In this document: positions 43,448-52,463 of the stretch, one piece after another
How the letters are laid out: every line of letters starts with the position of its first letter
Numbering within the stretch: the first letter of the stretch is position 1
NCBI RefSeq assembly: GCF_028288185.1
Contig: NZ_JAQBOF010000027.1
Location: forward strand, 1-64,000
Source: Mucilaginibacter sp.
GTDB taxonomy: Bacteria; Bacteroidota; Bacteroidia; Sphingobacteriales; Sphingobacteriaceae
Direction of reading: 5' to 3'
DNA length: 64,000 nucleotides
Notes under the pieces: generated by a model
What the model was told of the DNA's origin: nothing
Database searches by the model: none
The model's input: the letters and a program-made list of their open reading frames with translations, nothing else
Program-made: the position numbers and the translations under genes

Positions 43448-46075
43448 TTGGGAGAAGAATTATCATTTTCAATAAAAACGGGGTTAAAAAACATCATCGG
43501 TAAAGATCTTATTACCGATGAGTATATTGCTGTATTTGAACTGGTAAAAAATTCTTACGACGCACATGCTCAAAATGTGACCATTGTTTTCGAGGACAAC
43601 ATGATCATTATTGCGGATGACGGCAAAGGCATGTCGAAACCCGACTTGGAAAATAAATGGTTCGCTGTTGCCTATTCTGCCAAGAAGGACGGTAGCGAAG
43701 ATCAGGACGACGATGAAACCGAAGAAGATGCGAGCAATGACAATAATGATGATGATAGCCGGGAATCATATCGGGATAAAATAAAAGCAAAAAGATTTTA
43801 CGCCGGTGCTAAAGGGATCGGTCGATTCTCATGCGATAGGCTTGGGAAAAACCTCATTCTAAGGACGCGGGCAAAAGAGTCTGGAATTATTAGCCAAGTT
43901 GACATCAATTGGTTGAAATTTGAACAAGACGCCAAACAAGATTTTAGCAAAATAAAGGTTCCTTATAAAAGCTACCCCGCCACGGGCAGTGGTGTTACGT
44001 TCCCTGGAAATGCACAGAATGGCACCATACTGGAGATATCTGGCTTACCGTTTCCCTGGGAGCGTGAGAAAATCAAGAACTTAAAGCACTCCCTTGAAAA
44101 GTTAATAAATCCTTTTTCCGAGACAAAAACTTTTACCATAGAAATTGTATGCGAGAAATACAAGGAAATGGACAAGTCTAAACTCGATGAAAAAAAGAAG
44201 CCGATATTAGAGCGCGATATAATTAACGGGCCTGTTAAAAACTCGATCCTTGACATACTAAACTTAAAGACCACTCAGATTGAAATCGATTTTAAAGTTG
44301 ATGTAATTGAAACTAAGTTGATCGACCGGGGGACACAAGTCTACTATATCAAGGAGCCGAATCACTTTGCACCTCTACTGGATAACTTAAAGATCAACCT
44401 CTATTATTTAAACAGGAGCGCTAAAGCCAATTTCACTAGGCTTATGGGCATTGAGCCGATTAATTATGGCTCTGTGTTCTTGTTTAAAAATGGCTTTAGG
44501 GTGCAACCTTATGGTAATACTGGCGATGATAGTTGGGGCTTAGATTTTAGGGCTCAACAAGGTTATAATCGTTTCTTAAGCTCACGCGAGCTTTTTGGGA
44601 GGGTAGACATTATAACAGAAGAATTCGAGCAATTCAAGGAAGTCTCTAGCAGGGATGGCGGTTTAGTTGACACCTGGGGATCTTCACAATTGCAAGAAGC
44701 ATTTAAAGAAATCGGCCTAAAAAGATTAGAACGTTACGTGGTAGGTGTACTTTGGGGCGAGGCGTTTTTAAAGAAAAAATATTTCAATTCTGATAGCGAA
44801 GGAAAGAGGCTTCGTGATAATTTATTGGCGACCGATAAGGATTCTGAAGATTACTCGAAGGCTAAAGCTAATCTGGGTAGCAAGATCGACTTTATCCAAC
44901 TTATGAAAGGCTTAGCAGATAACAAGGAAATACAAATTATCGAGTACGATAAAAATTTGGTTGACTTAGTTAATGAAAATCTTGAAGAAGTTCAACCAAA
45001 ATTTATTAAAGATTTAGAAAAAATAGCCGAATCTACGGGTGACGATGATCTAAAAGAAAAGATCTTCTTAACCGAACAAAATTACCGGAAGTTACTAGCT
45101 GAAAAAGAGGTAGCTGAAAAAAGGGCGCACGACGAGGAGGAAAAAAGAAAAGCTGCAGAGGAACAGGCCCGTAAAGAGGCAGAAAAACGGAAAAAAGCTG
45201 AAGAGAGGGCACAACGAGAAGAGGAAAAGCGCCGTGAGGCAGAACTGGCAACTGAGCGTAAGGAAAAGGAACGTTATAAAGCGCAGTTTGAGAGACTTTT
45301 AGCTGAGCAAAAGGCAAAGGAAGAACAGGAAAAAAGGGAACGGGAAGAAGAAAAAAACAAAGACTTAAACGAAAAGCTATCGCTTGAGAAACAGAAAAAT
45401 AACTATTTAAGTGCTACAAGGAAAACTTTAAGCGGTGATGATGCCGAGCAGTTAGTTCATTCTATTGACCTATATGTAGGCAATGCATCGTCGCATTTCG
45501 AAGAACTATTCAACCGCATAAATTCATTTGATAAAAAAACCAGGGAAGACTTATACTTTATTAAAAGCAACTTGGACAGGGCTTTAAAGGTTTCAGCGAT
45601 TATTATCAAATCAAATTTTGACTATAAAAGTGCGAAGCACAAAGTTGAACTGCCACAGTATATCGAGGAGTATGTTAAAGACTCCGCGTTGTCTAGGAAA
45701 GATAAGCTTTCTGTTGAAATAAACAACCATGCTAAATATACCACTTTGATTAGCACGATTGATATTGACATTATTATTGACAACCTGGTGTCTAACTCGA
45801 TTAAAGCAGGGGCAGCTAAAATATTGGTCGACTTATCCAACGATAACAATAAACTGGTTATGGATTATTATGATAGCGGAAAAGGCCTACCGGATATATT
45901 TTTAAGGAACCCGGATGCTATATACAATCTGGGAACAAGGGACTCCGATGAGAAGGGGTCGGGTATTGGTATGTATGATATCCATACTAGAATGGCCACG
46001 CTAAAAGGGTCTATTTCTATACTTGGCAATAACCTAAAGCTTAAAGGTGCCGGCTTTCAATTAACCTTTAAATAA
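43448..46075 (+). CDS. double-GHKL ATPase, histidine-kinase-like C-terminus (875 aa)
   Basis: The N-terminal GHKL (MORC/Hsp90-like) ATPase has N-box ELVKNSYDAH (Glu31, Asn35, Asp38), G1 ADDGKGM (58-62) and G2 GAKGIGRFS (120-128), with an acidic insert at about 81-108. A long Lys/Glu-rich coiled coil follows (about 540-640). The C-terminal 140 residues form a second GHKL domain of histidine-kinase type: IIDNLVSNSIKAGA (from 776), DSGKGLP (809-815), GSGIGMYD (837-844). LVHSIDLYVGNASSH upstream may be a dimerisation/His region. Only TTG 43448 fits as start, 2 nt after the methyltransferase stop. It overlaps the receiver-like gene by 1 nt. Likely a sensor that signals through the next protein. 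Confidence 0.85.
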   Translation: MGEELSFSIKTGLKNIIGKDLITDEYIAVFELVKNSYDAHAQNVTIVFEDNMIIIADDGKGMSKPDLENKWFAVAYSAKKDGSEDQDDDETEEDASNDNNDDDSRESYRDKIKAKRFYAGAKGIGRFSCDRLGKNLILRTRAKESGIISQVDINWLKFEQDAKQDFSKIKVPYKSYPATGSGVTFPGNAQNGTILEISGLPFPWEREKIKNLKHSLEKLINPFSETKTFTIEIVCEKYKEMDKSKLDEKKKPILERDIINGPVKNSILDILNLKTTQIEIDFKVDVIETKLIDRGTQVYYIKEPNHFAPLLDNLKINLYYLNRSAKANFTRLMGIEPINYGSVFLFKNGFRVQPYGNTGDDSWGLDFRAQQGYNRFLSSRELFGRVDIITEEFEQFKEVSSRDGGLVDTWGSSQLQEAFKEIGLKRLERYVVGVLWGEAFLKKKYFNSDSEGKRLRDNLLATDKDSEDYSKAKANLGSKIDFIQLMKGLADNKEIQIIEYDKNLVDLVNENLEEVQPKFIKDLEKIAESTGDDDLKEKIFLTEQNYRKLLAEKEVAEKRAHDEEEKRKAAEEQARKEAEKRKKAEERAQREEEKRREAELATERKEKERYKAQFERLLAEQKAKEEQEKREREEEKNKDLNEKLSLEKQKNNYLSATRKTLSGDDAEQLVHSIDLYVGNASSHFEELFNRINSFDKKTREDLYFIKSNLDRALKVSAIIIKSNFDYKSAKHKVELPQYIEEYVKDSALSRKDKLSVEINNHAKYTTLISTIDIDIIIDNLVSNSIKAGAAKILVDLSNDNNKLVMDYYDSGKGLPDIFLRNPDAIYNLGTRDSDEKGSGIGMYDIHTRMATLKGSISILGNNLKLKGAGFQLTFK

Positions 46076-46800
46076 TGAATAATAAAGTTAAAGTCTGCTT
46101 CTTAGTATTTGATGACGACTCCAGTCAGGAAACAATCATCAAAACTAAGATTGTTGACCGTTTAAAAGAGTACGATGTTACTTATTGGTTGGTTGATCCA
46201 TCGGAATTTGTTGACTTAGACACCAGTACTTTCAAAAACCAAGAATTTTTAGATCATGTTTTTGAGAAAACCAAGGGCTTTGGCATCAGCGTAATCGCAT
46301 CAGATTGTAATTTAATTAAAATAGACGATTTCAAGGTACAAGGAATAGACATTGTCTCTATTCTTTTGTCTGAAAAACGGAAGCCGTATAACGCGCCATT
46401 TATTCTTTATTCCGGTAAGATCGAGGAATCCTCTAAGCACTTGCTGGAAAAAATCCAAACCCAGGTGGCAGAAAGTATGAAGTCTGGGCAATATGACATT
46501 AATTCCATTGAAATCCTTAAGCACCTAATGAGCGCAAGAATTGTTTTTAGTGGTAGAACTGAAGACTCTTACACTGATGCTATTATCAAGATAATTAAAT
46601 CAGAGGTCGATGTCAAGGATATCTTGGTAAGTTCATTCCAGAAATTTGGTAAAACCACGTTGAAGACAGGAAACCTCATGTACGATGGTAAAACGCTGGA
46701 GGCAATAGTACAGCTGATAGAGGCAAACGATGTAAACAGTCAAAGATTTATTCAAGAATTTACCGAATTAGCTATCGCTCATTACACTGAAATTAATTGA
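46075..46800 (+). CDS. receiver-like signalling protein (241 aa)
   Basis: The N-terminal half resembles a response-regulator receiver: strand VKVCFLVFDDD (acidic residues 13-15), strand ISVIASDCNL with Asp77 as candidate phospho-acceptor, and APFILYSGK (Ser113, Lys115) at the place of the conserved Thr/Ser and Lys. The C-terminal half (about 120-241) is an unassigned helical region. Start and stop overlap both neighbours by 1 nt, so it is made with the histidine-kinase-like protein and the caspase-like protein. Inference: it carries the signal from one to the other. Identity to the receiver family is weak and should be checked. Confidence 0.55.
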   Translation: MNNKVKVCFLVFDDDSSQETIIKTKIVDRLKEYDVTYWLVDPSEFVDLDTSTFKNQEFLDHVFEKTKGFGISVIASDCNLIKIDDFKVQGIDIVSILLSEKRKPYNAPFILYSGKIEESSKHLLEKIQTQVAESMKSGQYDINSIEILKHLMSARIVFSGRTEDSYTDAIIKIIKSEVDVKDILVSSFQKFGKTTLKTGNLMYDGKTLEAIVQLIEANDVNSQRFIQEFTELAIAHYTEIN

Positions 46801-47459
46801 TGAACGACAATTATTCCCATATCATTTGCATTCACCCAGAGGACCAGAGCACTTCTTTTCTATCAGTCATCGGCGCGGAAGTTGGCGAACACTATCATAC
46901 CATTCCGGCAAACCAAGAAAGCCATTCCGAACTTATTAATATACTTGCTGCATACCAGAGAAATGCTTTGATCATATTTTTAGGGCATGGGTCACATGGC
47001 AGCCTTTTTGGTAGCATTGATTCCCCAAGCGGTGGAAAAGCCGTTTTTTTAAATCTTGACTTCACCCGAAAACTTTTTAATGGCCATGATGTATTATTAG
47101 TTTCCTGTAATTCGGCGGATTTTCTGAACAAGCAGAGTTCTTATAACAACGCGATTGGTTTTGGAAATATTATAAGTTCCAAGGACGAGGCTAATCGTGA
47201 AGCGGAATATATTACGGGTGTACACCGGGATATTAGTGCCGATGATATAGCCGTATTCAATGATTGTTTTTCTAGTAGCGTAGCTGAAGCAATAAGATTA
47301 TTAGCTAAGGGGGCTATATACTTTAAGGAACTTTTTACCTACCTCTTGTATTTTTTAAATAAAAAAATAAATAAAGTTTTGCTGGATAGAAATCTTGAAA
47401 AGAGAATAGGAATAGCACAGCTTTTGTTTGAAACAAGATCCGAAATGAAGTTCTTCTAA
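46800..47459 (+). CDS. caspase/CHAT-like putative cysteine peptidase (219 aa)
   Basis: The His-Cys dyad of the caspase/CHAT clan is visible: NALIIFLGHGSHGSLFGS (His63, or His66) and, 40 residues later, DVLLVSCNSADFL (Cys103). The hydrophobic strands before each are as in CHAT proteins. The C-terminal 90 residues are helical and basic. ATG 46800 overlaps the upstream TGA; TTG 46797 is not needed. As the last gene of an operon that holds a methyltransferase and a sensor but no nuclease, it is the likely effector, cutting a host or partner protein. Substrate unknown. Confidence 0.65.
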   Translation: MNDNYSHIICIHPEDQSTSFLSVIGAEVGEHYHTIPANQESHSELINILAAYQRNALIIFLGHGSHGSLFGSIDSPSGGKAVFLNLDFTRKLFNGHDVLLVSCNSADFLNKQSSYNNAIGFGNIISSKDEANREAEYITGVHRDISADDIAVFNDCFSSSVAEAIRLLAKGAIYFKELFTYLLYFLNKKINKVLLDRNLEKRIGIAQLLFETRSEMKFF

Positions 47460-47581
47460 CCCAACAAAGAAAAATACTGATAGGACTACGATGTAATAAT
47501 TATCGGTAGAACAGGTAAATTTTTCGTAGACATAGTATATTTCAATTCATTATAATCATAGCAATTTTTTTACTGAAGGCT

Positions 47582-47609
47582 TTTGCTTAGAAAGATAATT
47601 CTAAGCAAA
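47582..47609. terminator. hairpin downstream of the caspase-like gene
   Basis: TTTGCTTAGAA (47582-47592) is exactly inverted at 47599-47609 with a 6-nt loop. It lies 123 nt after the stop and lacks a clean T-tract, so termination is probable rather than certain. Confidence 0.5.
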
Positions 47610-47816
47610 TAATTATAAGCCCAATAACGAATTAATTTCACAGACTGGTGTAATACAGGATGAAGTGAAAGATAGTGACTCTTAAGGCTTTTAAATGCGT
47701 TCAATTGAGGTTTATTCATCCTATAAGTGTCAGTGATAGCTTAAAACGATTTTCCCGTAATTTCATTGATAATTTCGGATGCCAATTTCTGTTATCTGCT
47801 AAATTATGTTTATAAT

Positions 47817-47824
47817 TATCTTTG
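47817..47824 (+). promoter_or_regulatory. candidate -7 promoter box
   Basis: TATCTTTG matches TAnnTTTG and lies 54 nt before the TTG start of the sacsin-like gene, a normal leader length. No clear -33 TTG. Confidence 0.5.
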
Positions 47825-47878
47825 CGATGATATTCATTATTATACAATTATTAAAACTTAGTCCTAGAACTTATCACA

Positions 47879-50800
47879 TTGGAAGATTACACACCGCCAA
47901 CAAAATCTCGAGTAGATAACCTTATTGACCGACGCAGAGATGAATCCGACGCACGAGACATAATTAAAGAAGTTGAAAGGTTGGGCAGTTTTGAAGGACA
48001 ACATCGTTATCGTTGGATTTGGGAATTAATACAAAATGCGCGAGATGAAGCGGGAGATGGCGTTGAGGTAATTTGTCTGAAGGAGGGAGACAGGTTCATA
48101 TTTAAACATAATGGGAAACCTTTCTTTTCAGATCATTTGATCGCATTGACATTAAGAAGTTCCACCAAACCGCTTGATAATAGCAACGGGAATGCTGGTA
48201 AATTCGGCACCGGCTTTGTCACATCGCATCTACTTAACAAACGTGTTAAGGTTACAGGGGTTCATCAGAATGAAGAGGGACAAAGACGATTCATACACAC
48301 TCTAAATAGAACACCAACTGATTTACCGCCGATGATGGAAAGCTTGGCGTTGAGTATTCAAAACATTCGCGAAATTGATAAAATTACGCCGGAAGAAATT
48401 ACAGATCCATGGAATTGTTTTGAATACGAACTTTCTCCTGCATGTGCCGACATAGCTTCGGGTGGTATAAAACAATTAGAACTCAATTTAACTTTTGCTT
48501 TACTTATTAATAGAAGCAGTTTAAAGTCTGTAAAGATTATTGAAGAAAACAAATCACGGACTCTCCGTATACATATAAATACTAATGCTGTAGGTGATAT
48601 CAATTTTGTTCAATTAGTGAATGATAGCGTTCCGGAAAGCAAGATCGGACTACTTTATAAAGAATATGGAAAATTGATTGTAGCGATTCCGGCCGAAGTA
48701 CAAAATGAAAAGTACAACTTAATTACAATTGGCGAATCTGCACATTTATTTAAAGAACTGCCACTAATTGGGACAGAAGATTTCACTATCCCGAATATCA
48801 TTCAGCATGGCAATTTTAAGCCTACAGAACCTCGCGACGGGGTTAGAACAAAACACGTAAGTCAAGATGAAAACGATGTAGACCCAATTGGTAAATCCAA
48901 CAGAGACGCTTTTGTAGATTACATCAACGCATTTCCTAATTTTATAAGTCAATTAGTTAACGGAGAGGTTCAAAATCTTCACTTATTAGCTGAAAGTGGA
49001 TTTCCGCAAGACCCTGATAAAAACTATAGTTCGAAATGGCTTAAAAACGACTTGCAAAACCCTATAAGAAATGAATTACTTAAGCATAAACTTGTAAAGA
49101 CTGCGGGCGGAGAAGCCATTCTAATTGGTGAAGCATATTTCCCATATTGTCAAGATGCTTTGATCAAAGATTTACATAGTTTACTGGCTGCCCTTTTCCC
49201 CGATAAAGTTCCTGATGAAGGTAGTTACATAGATTGGACCCGTATTATATCTCAGGAAAATGAAAATTGGCCTGCGAATATAATGGTGGATATAGAAAAG
49301 TTAGTAAAAAGCATCACAGGAATTGATACAATTAGCAAACAGCTTAAAACTACTGAAGCGGTTAATGAATGGCTTCAAAATCTTGTCTGGTTGCTTGAAC
49401 AATCCCAAAACGAACGATTAGGGAATGAGTACCCGATTTATCCGACTCAAGCCGGGAGTTTAAGTCTACAGAATGACGTTTTTAAGGAGGTTGATCTTGA
49501 TGATCAATTTAAATTTATTTCAAAAGGATTAGGCCGAGACCTTCAAAGCGAATTATTACCTAAAAATTTCAAATCAAAGTTTGTTCAGGAATTTGATATA
49601 AAAGAATTTTTGAACGATATGAATGGAACCATTGGTACACTGAAAGTTGAGGCAGCTACCGAAGAACAAATACAAGCCATTATCGACATATGTTGTACCT
49701 TCAAACCTTCGAGGGCAGAACGGCGCGAAGTTTGGTTTGATCTCTTAAATAGATTGTTGCCAAATAAGGTAAAAGGCAAAGTAGTTCTCGACTTCAAAGA
49801 AGATTATAATTGGGATTCAGCTGAGAAATGGACATTAAAGATGGTTAGCCTTCTCATACAGGAAGCTGGTAAACTTGAAACATTTATTGAAGAATATTTT
49901 GATGAAGAAGCAACGGCACTAAAATGGCTAAACGATTTTTTGGCGTTCGTCTATCGTAACGAAGAAAATAAAATTGTGTTAGAACAGAATATTATTCTAA
50001 CACAAGACGGCATATTTAAGAAATATACAGATAAAATCTACCAGGAAAACAATTCGCTGGAGTTTGAACCACTACTAAAAAAACTATTTAAAAATCAATC
50101 GGGGTTTGAAGACCCCGCATCATTTTTGGTGTATAAGGGGATTTTCAATACTAATTTGAGAATTACCGATGTGTCTATCTTGACAAGGCCGATCGACGAT
50201 TTATTTAAAGATAGTTCTATTGAAGACAAGGTTAAAGAAGGCCTGGAATATCATGATCTTTTTATGGCCTTAAAAGAATTTACTGAGAGTGAACGCGGGG
50301 CAAAATTATTTCCTCTTTTTACAGAAAAACAGCCGATTCTTTTCATCAAAGCATTTGGCGCTGGCAGCAGTGTAGGTCGCCTTATGAAAATTAAAAAGCC
50401 TATCGAAGAAATGGAAAAACTAGCGGCACTTTCACTTAGCGCAGATCAGTTAAAGCAACTTGATGACGCCGCTAAGTCAATAGGTAATGTCCAATCTTTA
50501 ATAGATAAAGCCAATCAAATGGCAGAGTATGCTGAAGAAGTTAGGTGGCGGCAAGATGTTGGAGCGGCTGCAGAACAAGCTTTTTTAGATGCACTAGCTG
50601 AAGCACATCCTCATTTTATTGAACCTGAAAACCCAGATAATGGGAAAGATTTTGTAATTCGGATCGGATCATTGGATTACTCCATTGAAATAAAAAGTGC
50701 TATCGAAAATAAAGAGTCAGTTAAGATGTCACTGAGGCAAGGTGAGGATGCCTCCAAAGAAATCGGACATTATTCACTTTGCGTTATCAGTAGACCATTC

Positions 50801-51052
50801 GGTACTTTAACAACAAAAGATCAATTTGTCAAAAAAGCGAAGTTCGTTACTGATATAGGGGAACAAATCGGTGATAAAGTAATCAACTGGCGTACTGGAC
50901 TATCAAAAATTGAGATTGCAGACAATGTTAGTGTAGAACTTGATAGTAAAAATGGATATGTAAATGTTCGAAAAGCGACTTGGGACGATGGTGGTATTGA
51001 TTTTGACAGTTTTATAAAAATTTTAAAAGAGTATTTTAAAATTATCAATTAA
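47879..51052 (+). CDS. sacsin/NO VEIN-like GHKL ATPase with C-terminal DUF3883 nuclease-like domain
   Basis: A 1057-residue protein. Its N-terminus has the GHKL N-box RWIWELIQNARDEA (Glu49, Asn53, Asp56), G1-like FKHNGKPF (Asn replaces the usual Asp, as in sacsin-like proteins), and AGKFGTGFVTSH (106-117). The centre is long and unassigned. The C-terminus (about 885-1000) fits DUF3883, a PD-(D/E)XK-like fold: GAAAEQAFLDAL, then GKDFVIRIG (Asp924) and YSIEIKS (Glu937-x-Lys939). Such ATPase-nuclease-like fusions occur in defence islands. Start is TTG 47879: an in-frame TAA lies at 47931 minus 79, that is 47852-47854, and no ATG precedes the N-box. Confidence 0.8.
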   Translation: MEDYTPPTKSRVDNLIDRRRDESDARDIIKEVERLGSFEGQHRYRWIWELIQNARDEAGDGVEVICLKEGDRFIFKHNGKPFFSDHLIALTLRSSTKPLDNSNGNAGKFGTGFVTSHLLNKRVKVTGVHQNEEGQRRFIHTLNRTPTDLPPMMESLALSIQNIREIDKITPEEITDPWNCFEYELSPACADIASGGIKQLELNLTFALLINRSSLKSVKIIEENKSRTLRIHINTNAVGDINFVQLVNDSVPESKIGLLYKEYGKLIVAIPAEVQNEKYNLITIGESAHLFKELPLIGTEDFTIPNIIQHGNFKPTEPRDGVRTKHVSQDENDVDPIGKSNRDAFVDYINAFPNFISQLVNGEVQNLHLLAESGFPQDPDKNYSSKWLKNDLQNPIRNELLKHKLVKTAGGEAILIGEAYFPYCQDALIKDLHSLLAALFPDKVPDEGSYIDWTRIISQENENWPANIMVDIEKLVKSITGIDTISKQLKTTEAVNEWLQNLVWLLEQSQNERLGNEYPIYPTQAGSLSLQNDVFKEVDLDDQFKFISKGLGRDLQSELLPKNFKSKFVQEFDIKEFLNDMNGTIGTLKVEAATEEQIQAIIDICCTFKPSRAERREVWFDLLNRLLPNKVKGKVVLDFKEDYNWDSAEKWTLKMVSLLIQEAGKLETFIEEYFDEEATALKWLNDFLAFVYRNEENKIVLEQNIILTQDGIFKKYTDKIYQENNSLEFEPLLKKLFKNQSGFEDPASFLVYKGIFNTNLRITDVSILTRPIDDLFKDSSIEDKVKEGLEYHDLFMALKEFTESERGAKLFPLFTEKQPILFIKAFGAGSSVGRLMKIKKPIEEMEKLAALSLSADQLKQLDDAAKSIGNVQSLIDKANQMAEYAEEVRWRQDVGAAAEQAFLDALAEAHPHFIEPENPDNGKDFVIRIGSLDYSIEIKSAIENKESVKMSLRQGEDASKEIGHYSLCVISRPFGTLTTKDQFVKKAKFVTDIGEQIGDKVINWRTGLSKIEIADNVSVELDSKNGYVNVRKATWDDGGIDFDSFIKILKEYFKIIN

Positions 51053-51077
51053 TCGTATTCTTTAATTTAAACTATTG

Positions 51078-51779
51078 ATGCAAGATAATTTCACCTCTTA
51101 TATTGAAAGCCGAACTCAATATGTTATCAATCAAATTTCGAGGGGCCTAAGCAAGAGTGATAATTTAAATTGGGTACTTGAGAGATTGTGCTATCACATT
51201 AACGACACAAGATCGGCCAACTTTCAAAAATATTATTTTGAGACTTTAGGTGATAAAGACCATTTTTTAAGCGAACCTTATTTCTTCAATACCTTTAAGC
51301 AACAGTACTCATTACAGGGTATAGATAATGAATATTTAACTTTCCTTGACAACGAAAAGCCGACAATTTTGACGTTAATTGATGAAAGAGAATTAAGTAG
51401 TCTTTATCTAAAATATTTTGCAAAAGCAAAAATAAAACATGGCAAATCTATTAAAGAAAAAGACCTTGCTTCATTCTTTACAAAACTTGTCCACACGTTC
51501 TTACCTGATGAATATTGTGCACTAGATAATCCGATCAAAAACTACTTCGGCCTAAAAAATGAAAGTTTTTTTATGGCTTTTATTATTATAAGTAATGCTT
51601 ATAAATTTTGGTTGAAAAATAACATTCCGGCTATTAACAAAATTCGGAATGAAATCTTGTTAATAGATAAAGACAATATTCTGATCGAGAATAAACTAAC
51701 AAATTTAAAAGTTTTAGATTTGATATTTTGGGTTGAGGCGAATCATTTCGGAAAGATGAAAGTTTTGCAAATCCTTTAA
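51078..51779 (+). CDS. hypothetical protein between the GHKL-DUF3883 and CHAT genes (233 aa)
   Basis: Unrecognised, mainly helical protein: MQDNFTSYIESRTQYVINQI at the start, NWVLERLCYHINDTRSANFQ, and LVHTFLPDEYCALDNPIKNY in the middle. No signal peptide or clear membrane span; FFMAFIIISNAY is hydrophobic but short. Starts 25 nt after the GHKL-DUF3883 gene, with the CHAT-like gene 60 nt after its stop, so it should belong to the same system, perhaps as adaptor. Confidence 0.6.
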   Translation: MQDNFTSYIESRTQYVINQISRGLSKSDNLNWVLERLCYHINDTRSANFQKYYFETLGDKDHFLSEPYFFNTFKQQYSLQGIDNEYLTFLDNEKPTILTLIDERELSSLYLKYFAKAKIKHGKSIKEKDLASFFTKLVHTFLPDEYCALDNPIKNYFGLKNESFFMAFIIISNAYKFWLKNNIPAINKIRNEILLIDKDNILIENKLTNLKVLDLIFWVEANHFGKMKVLQIL

Positions 51780-51839
51780 TTAAAAATCTTAAACAATAGT
51801 TTTAACAACGATAATTCCTTAAACTCTATCGCATATACT

Positions 51840-52463
51840 ATGAAAAAAGAAACTACTATTCCAGGTGTTTTTATAATTGAAAGCTTAACTTTCGAGGACG
51901 AAAAAGATCAACTATTTGAAGGAGAGATTTTGTCAAATATTTTACACTTGAACGGTGTCGAAAGTCAATACTATTACATAAGAACAAAAAAAGAACTATT
52001 AAGTGTACTAACTTTATTTTATAATTCAAATTTTAGGTATTTGCACATATCATGTCATGGTGGGAACGAAAAAATTTACTTCACTTTGGATGAAATAACG
52101 TATAACGAATTTGGGGAAATTTTAGAAAATCATTTATACAAAAAAAGGCTATTCTTATCTGCGTGTTCGTCCGTAAACATAAATCTTGCTAGCGCAGTAA
52201 TTCCCATATCTAAATGTTATTCAGTTATTGGCCCCGTTAACAGTATCGAATTTAGAGATGCGGCAATAATTTGGGCTTCGTTTTATCACTTAATGTTTAA
52301 AACTAACGAGAATAATATGTTACGAGACGGCCTTATCGAAAATTTACAAAAAATTGTAAACGCGTTCGAGCAACCTTTAAACTATTTTTCCATTAGTAAA
52401 TCCAAAGGTATAACTAAGAAAAAAATCACAAGTCAAAAAACTGAAGTGCCCATAATCGATTAG
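51840..52463 (+). CDS. CHAT/caspase-like putative cysteine peptidase (207 aa)
   Basis: A second CHAT-type protein, distinct from the one at 46800. The dyad is in RYLHISCHGGNEKIYF (His73) and KRLFLSACSSVNINLAS (Cys109). SACSS is the form seen in CHAT-family peptidases. After the core, YSVIGPVNSIEFRDAAIIWA resembles the substrate-pocket region of CHAT proteins. The basic C-terminal tail (SKGITKKKITSQK) may bind nucleic acid or a partner. Position after a GHKL protein repeats the layout of the upstream operon. Confidence 0.65.
   Translation: MKKETTIPGVFIIESLTFEDEKDQLFEGEILSNILHLNGVESQYYYIRTKKELLSVLTLFYNSNFRYLHISCHGGNEKIYFTLDEITYNEFGEILENHLYKKRLFLSACSSVNINLASAVIPISKCYSVIGPVNSIEFRDAAIIWASFYHLMFKTNENNMLRDGLIENLQKIVNAFEQPLNYFSISKSKGITKKKITSQKTEVPIID

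Larger units (their letters stand above)
47460..47878. other. intergenic region between two defence operons
   Basis: A 419-nt AT-rich stretch. It holds the hairpin at 47582-47609 and the -7 box at 47817-47824. The word GATGAAGTGAAAGAT (47659-47673) recalls the inverted TTTCACTT word of the island's right end, but only loosely. No ORF with support. Confidence 0.45.

Noticed and set aside
45033..45317. Proline/leucine-rich minus-strand ORF
   Set aside because: It is the complement of the Lys/Glu coiled coil of the double-GHKL protein.
43448..46075. A normal two-component histidine kinase
   Set aside because: The N-terminal GHKL domain is of MORC/Hsp90 type, there is no membrane segment or periplasmic sensor, and the dimerisation His region is uncertain.
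43448..47459. A standard Detocs system
   Set aside because: Detocs has its effector fused to a receiver, and has a normal histidine kinase. Here the sensor has two GHKL domains and the effector is a separate caspase-like protein.
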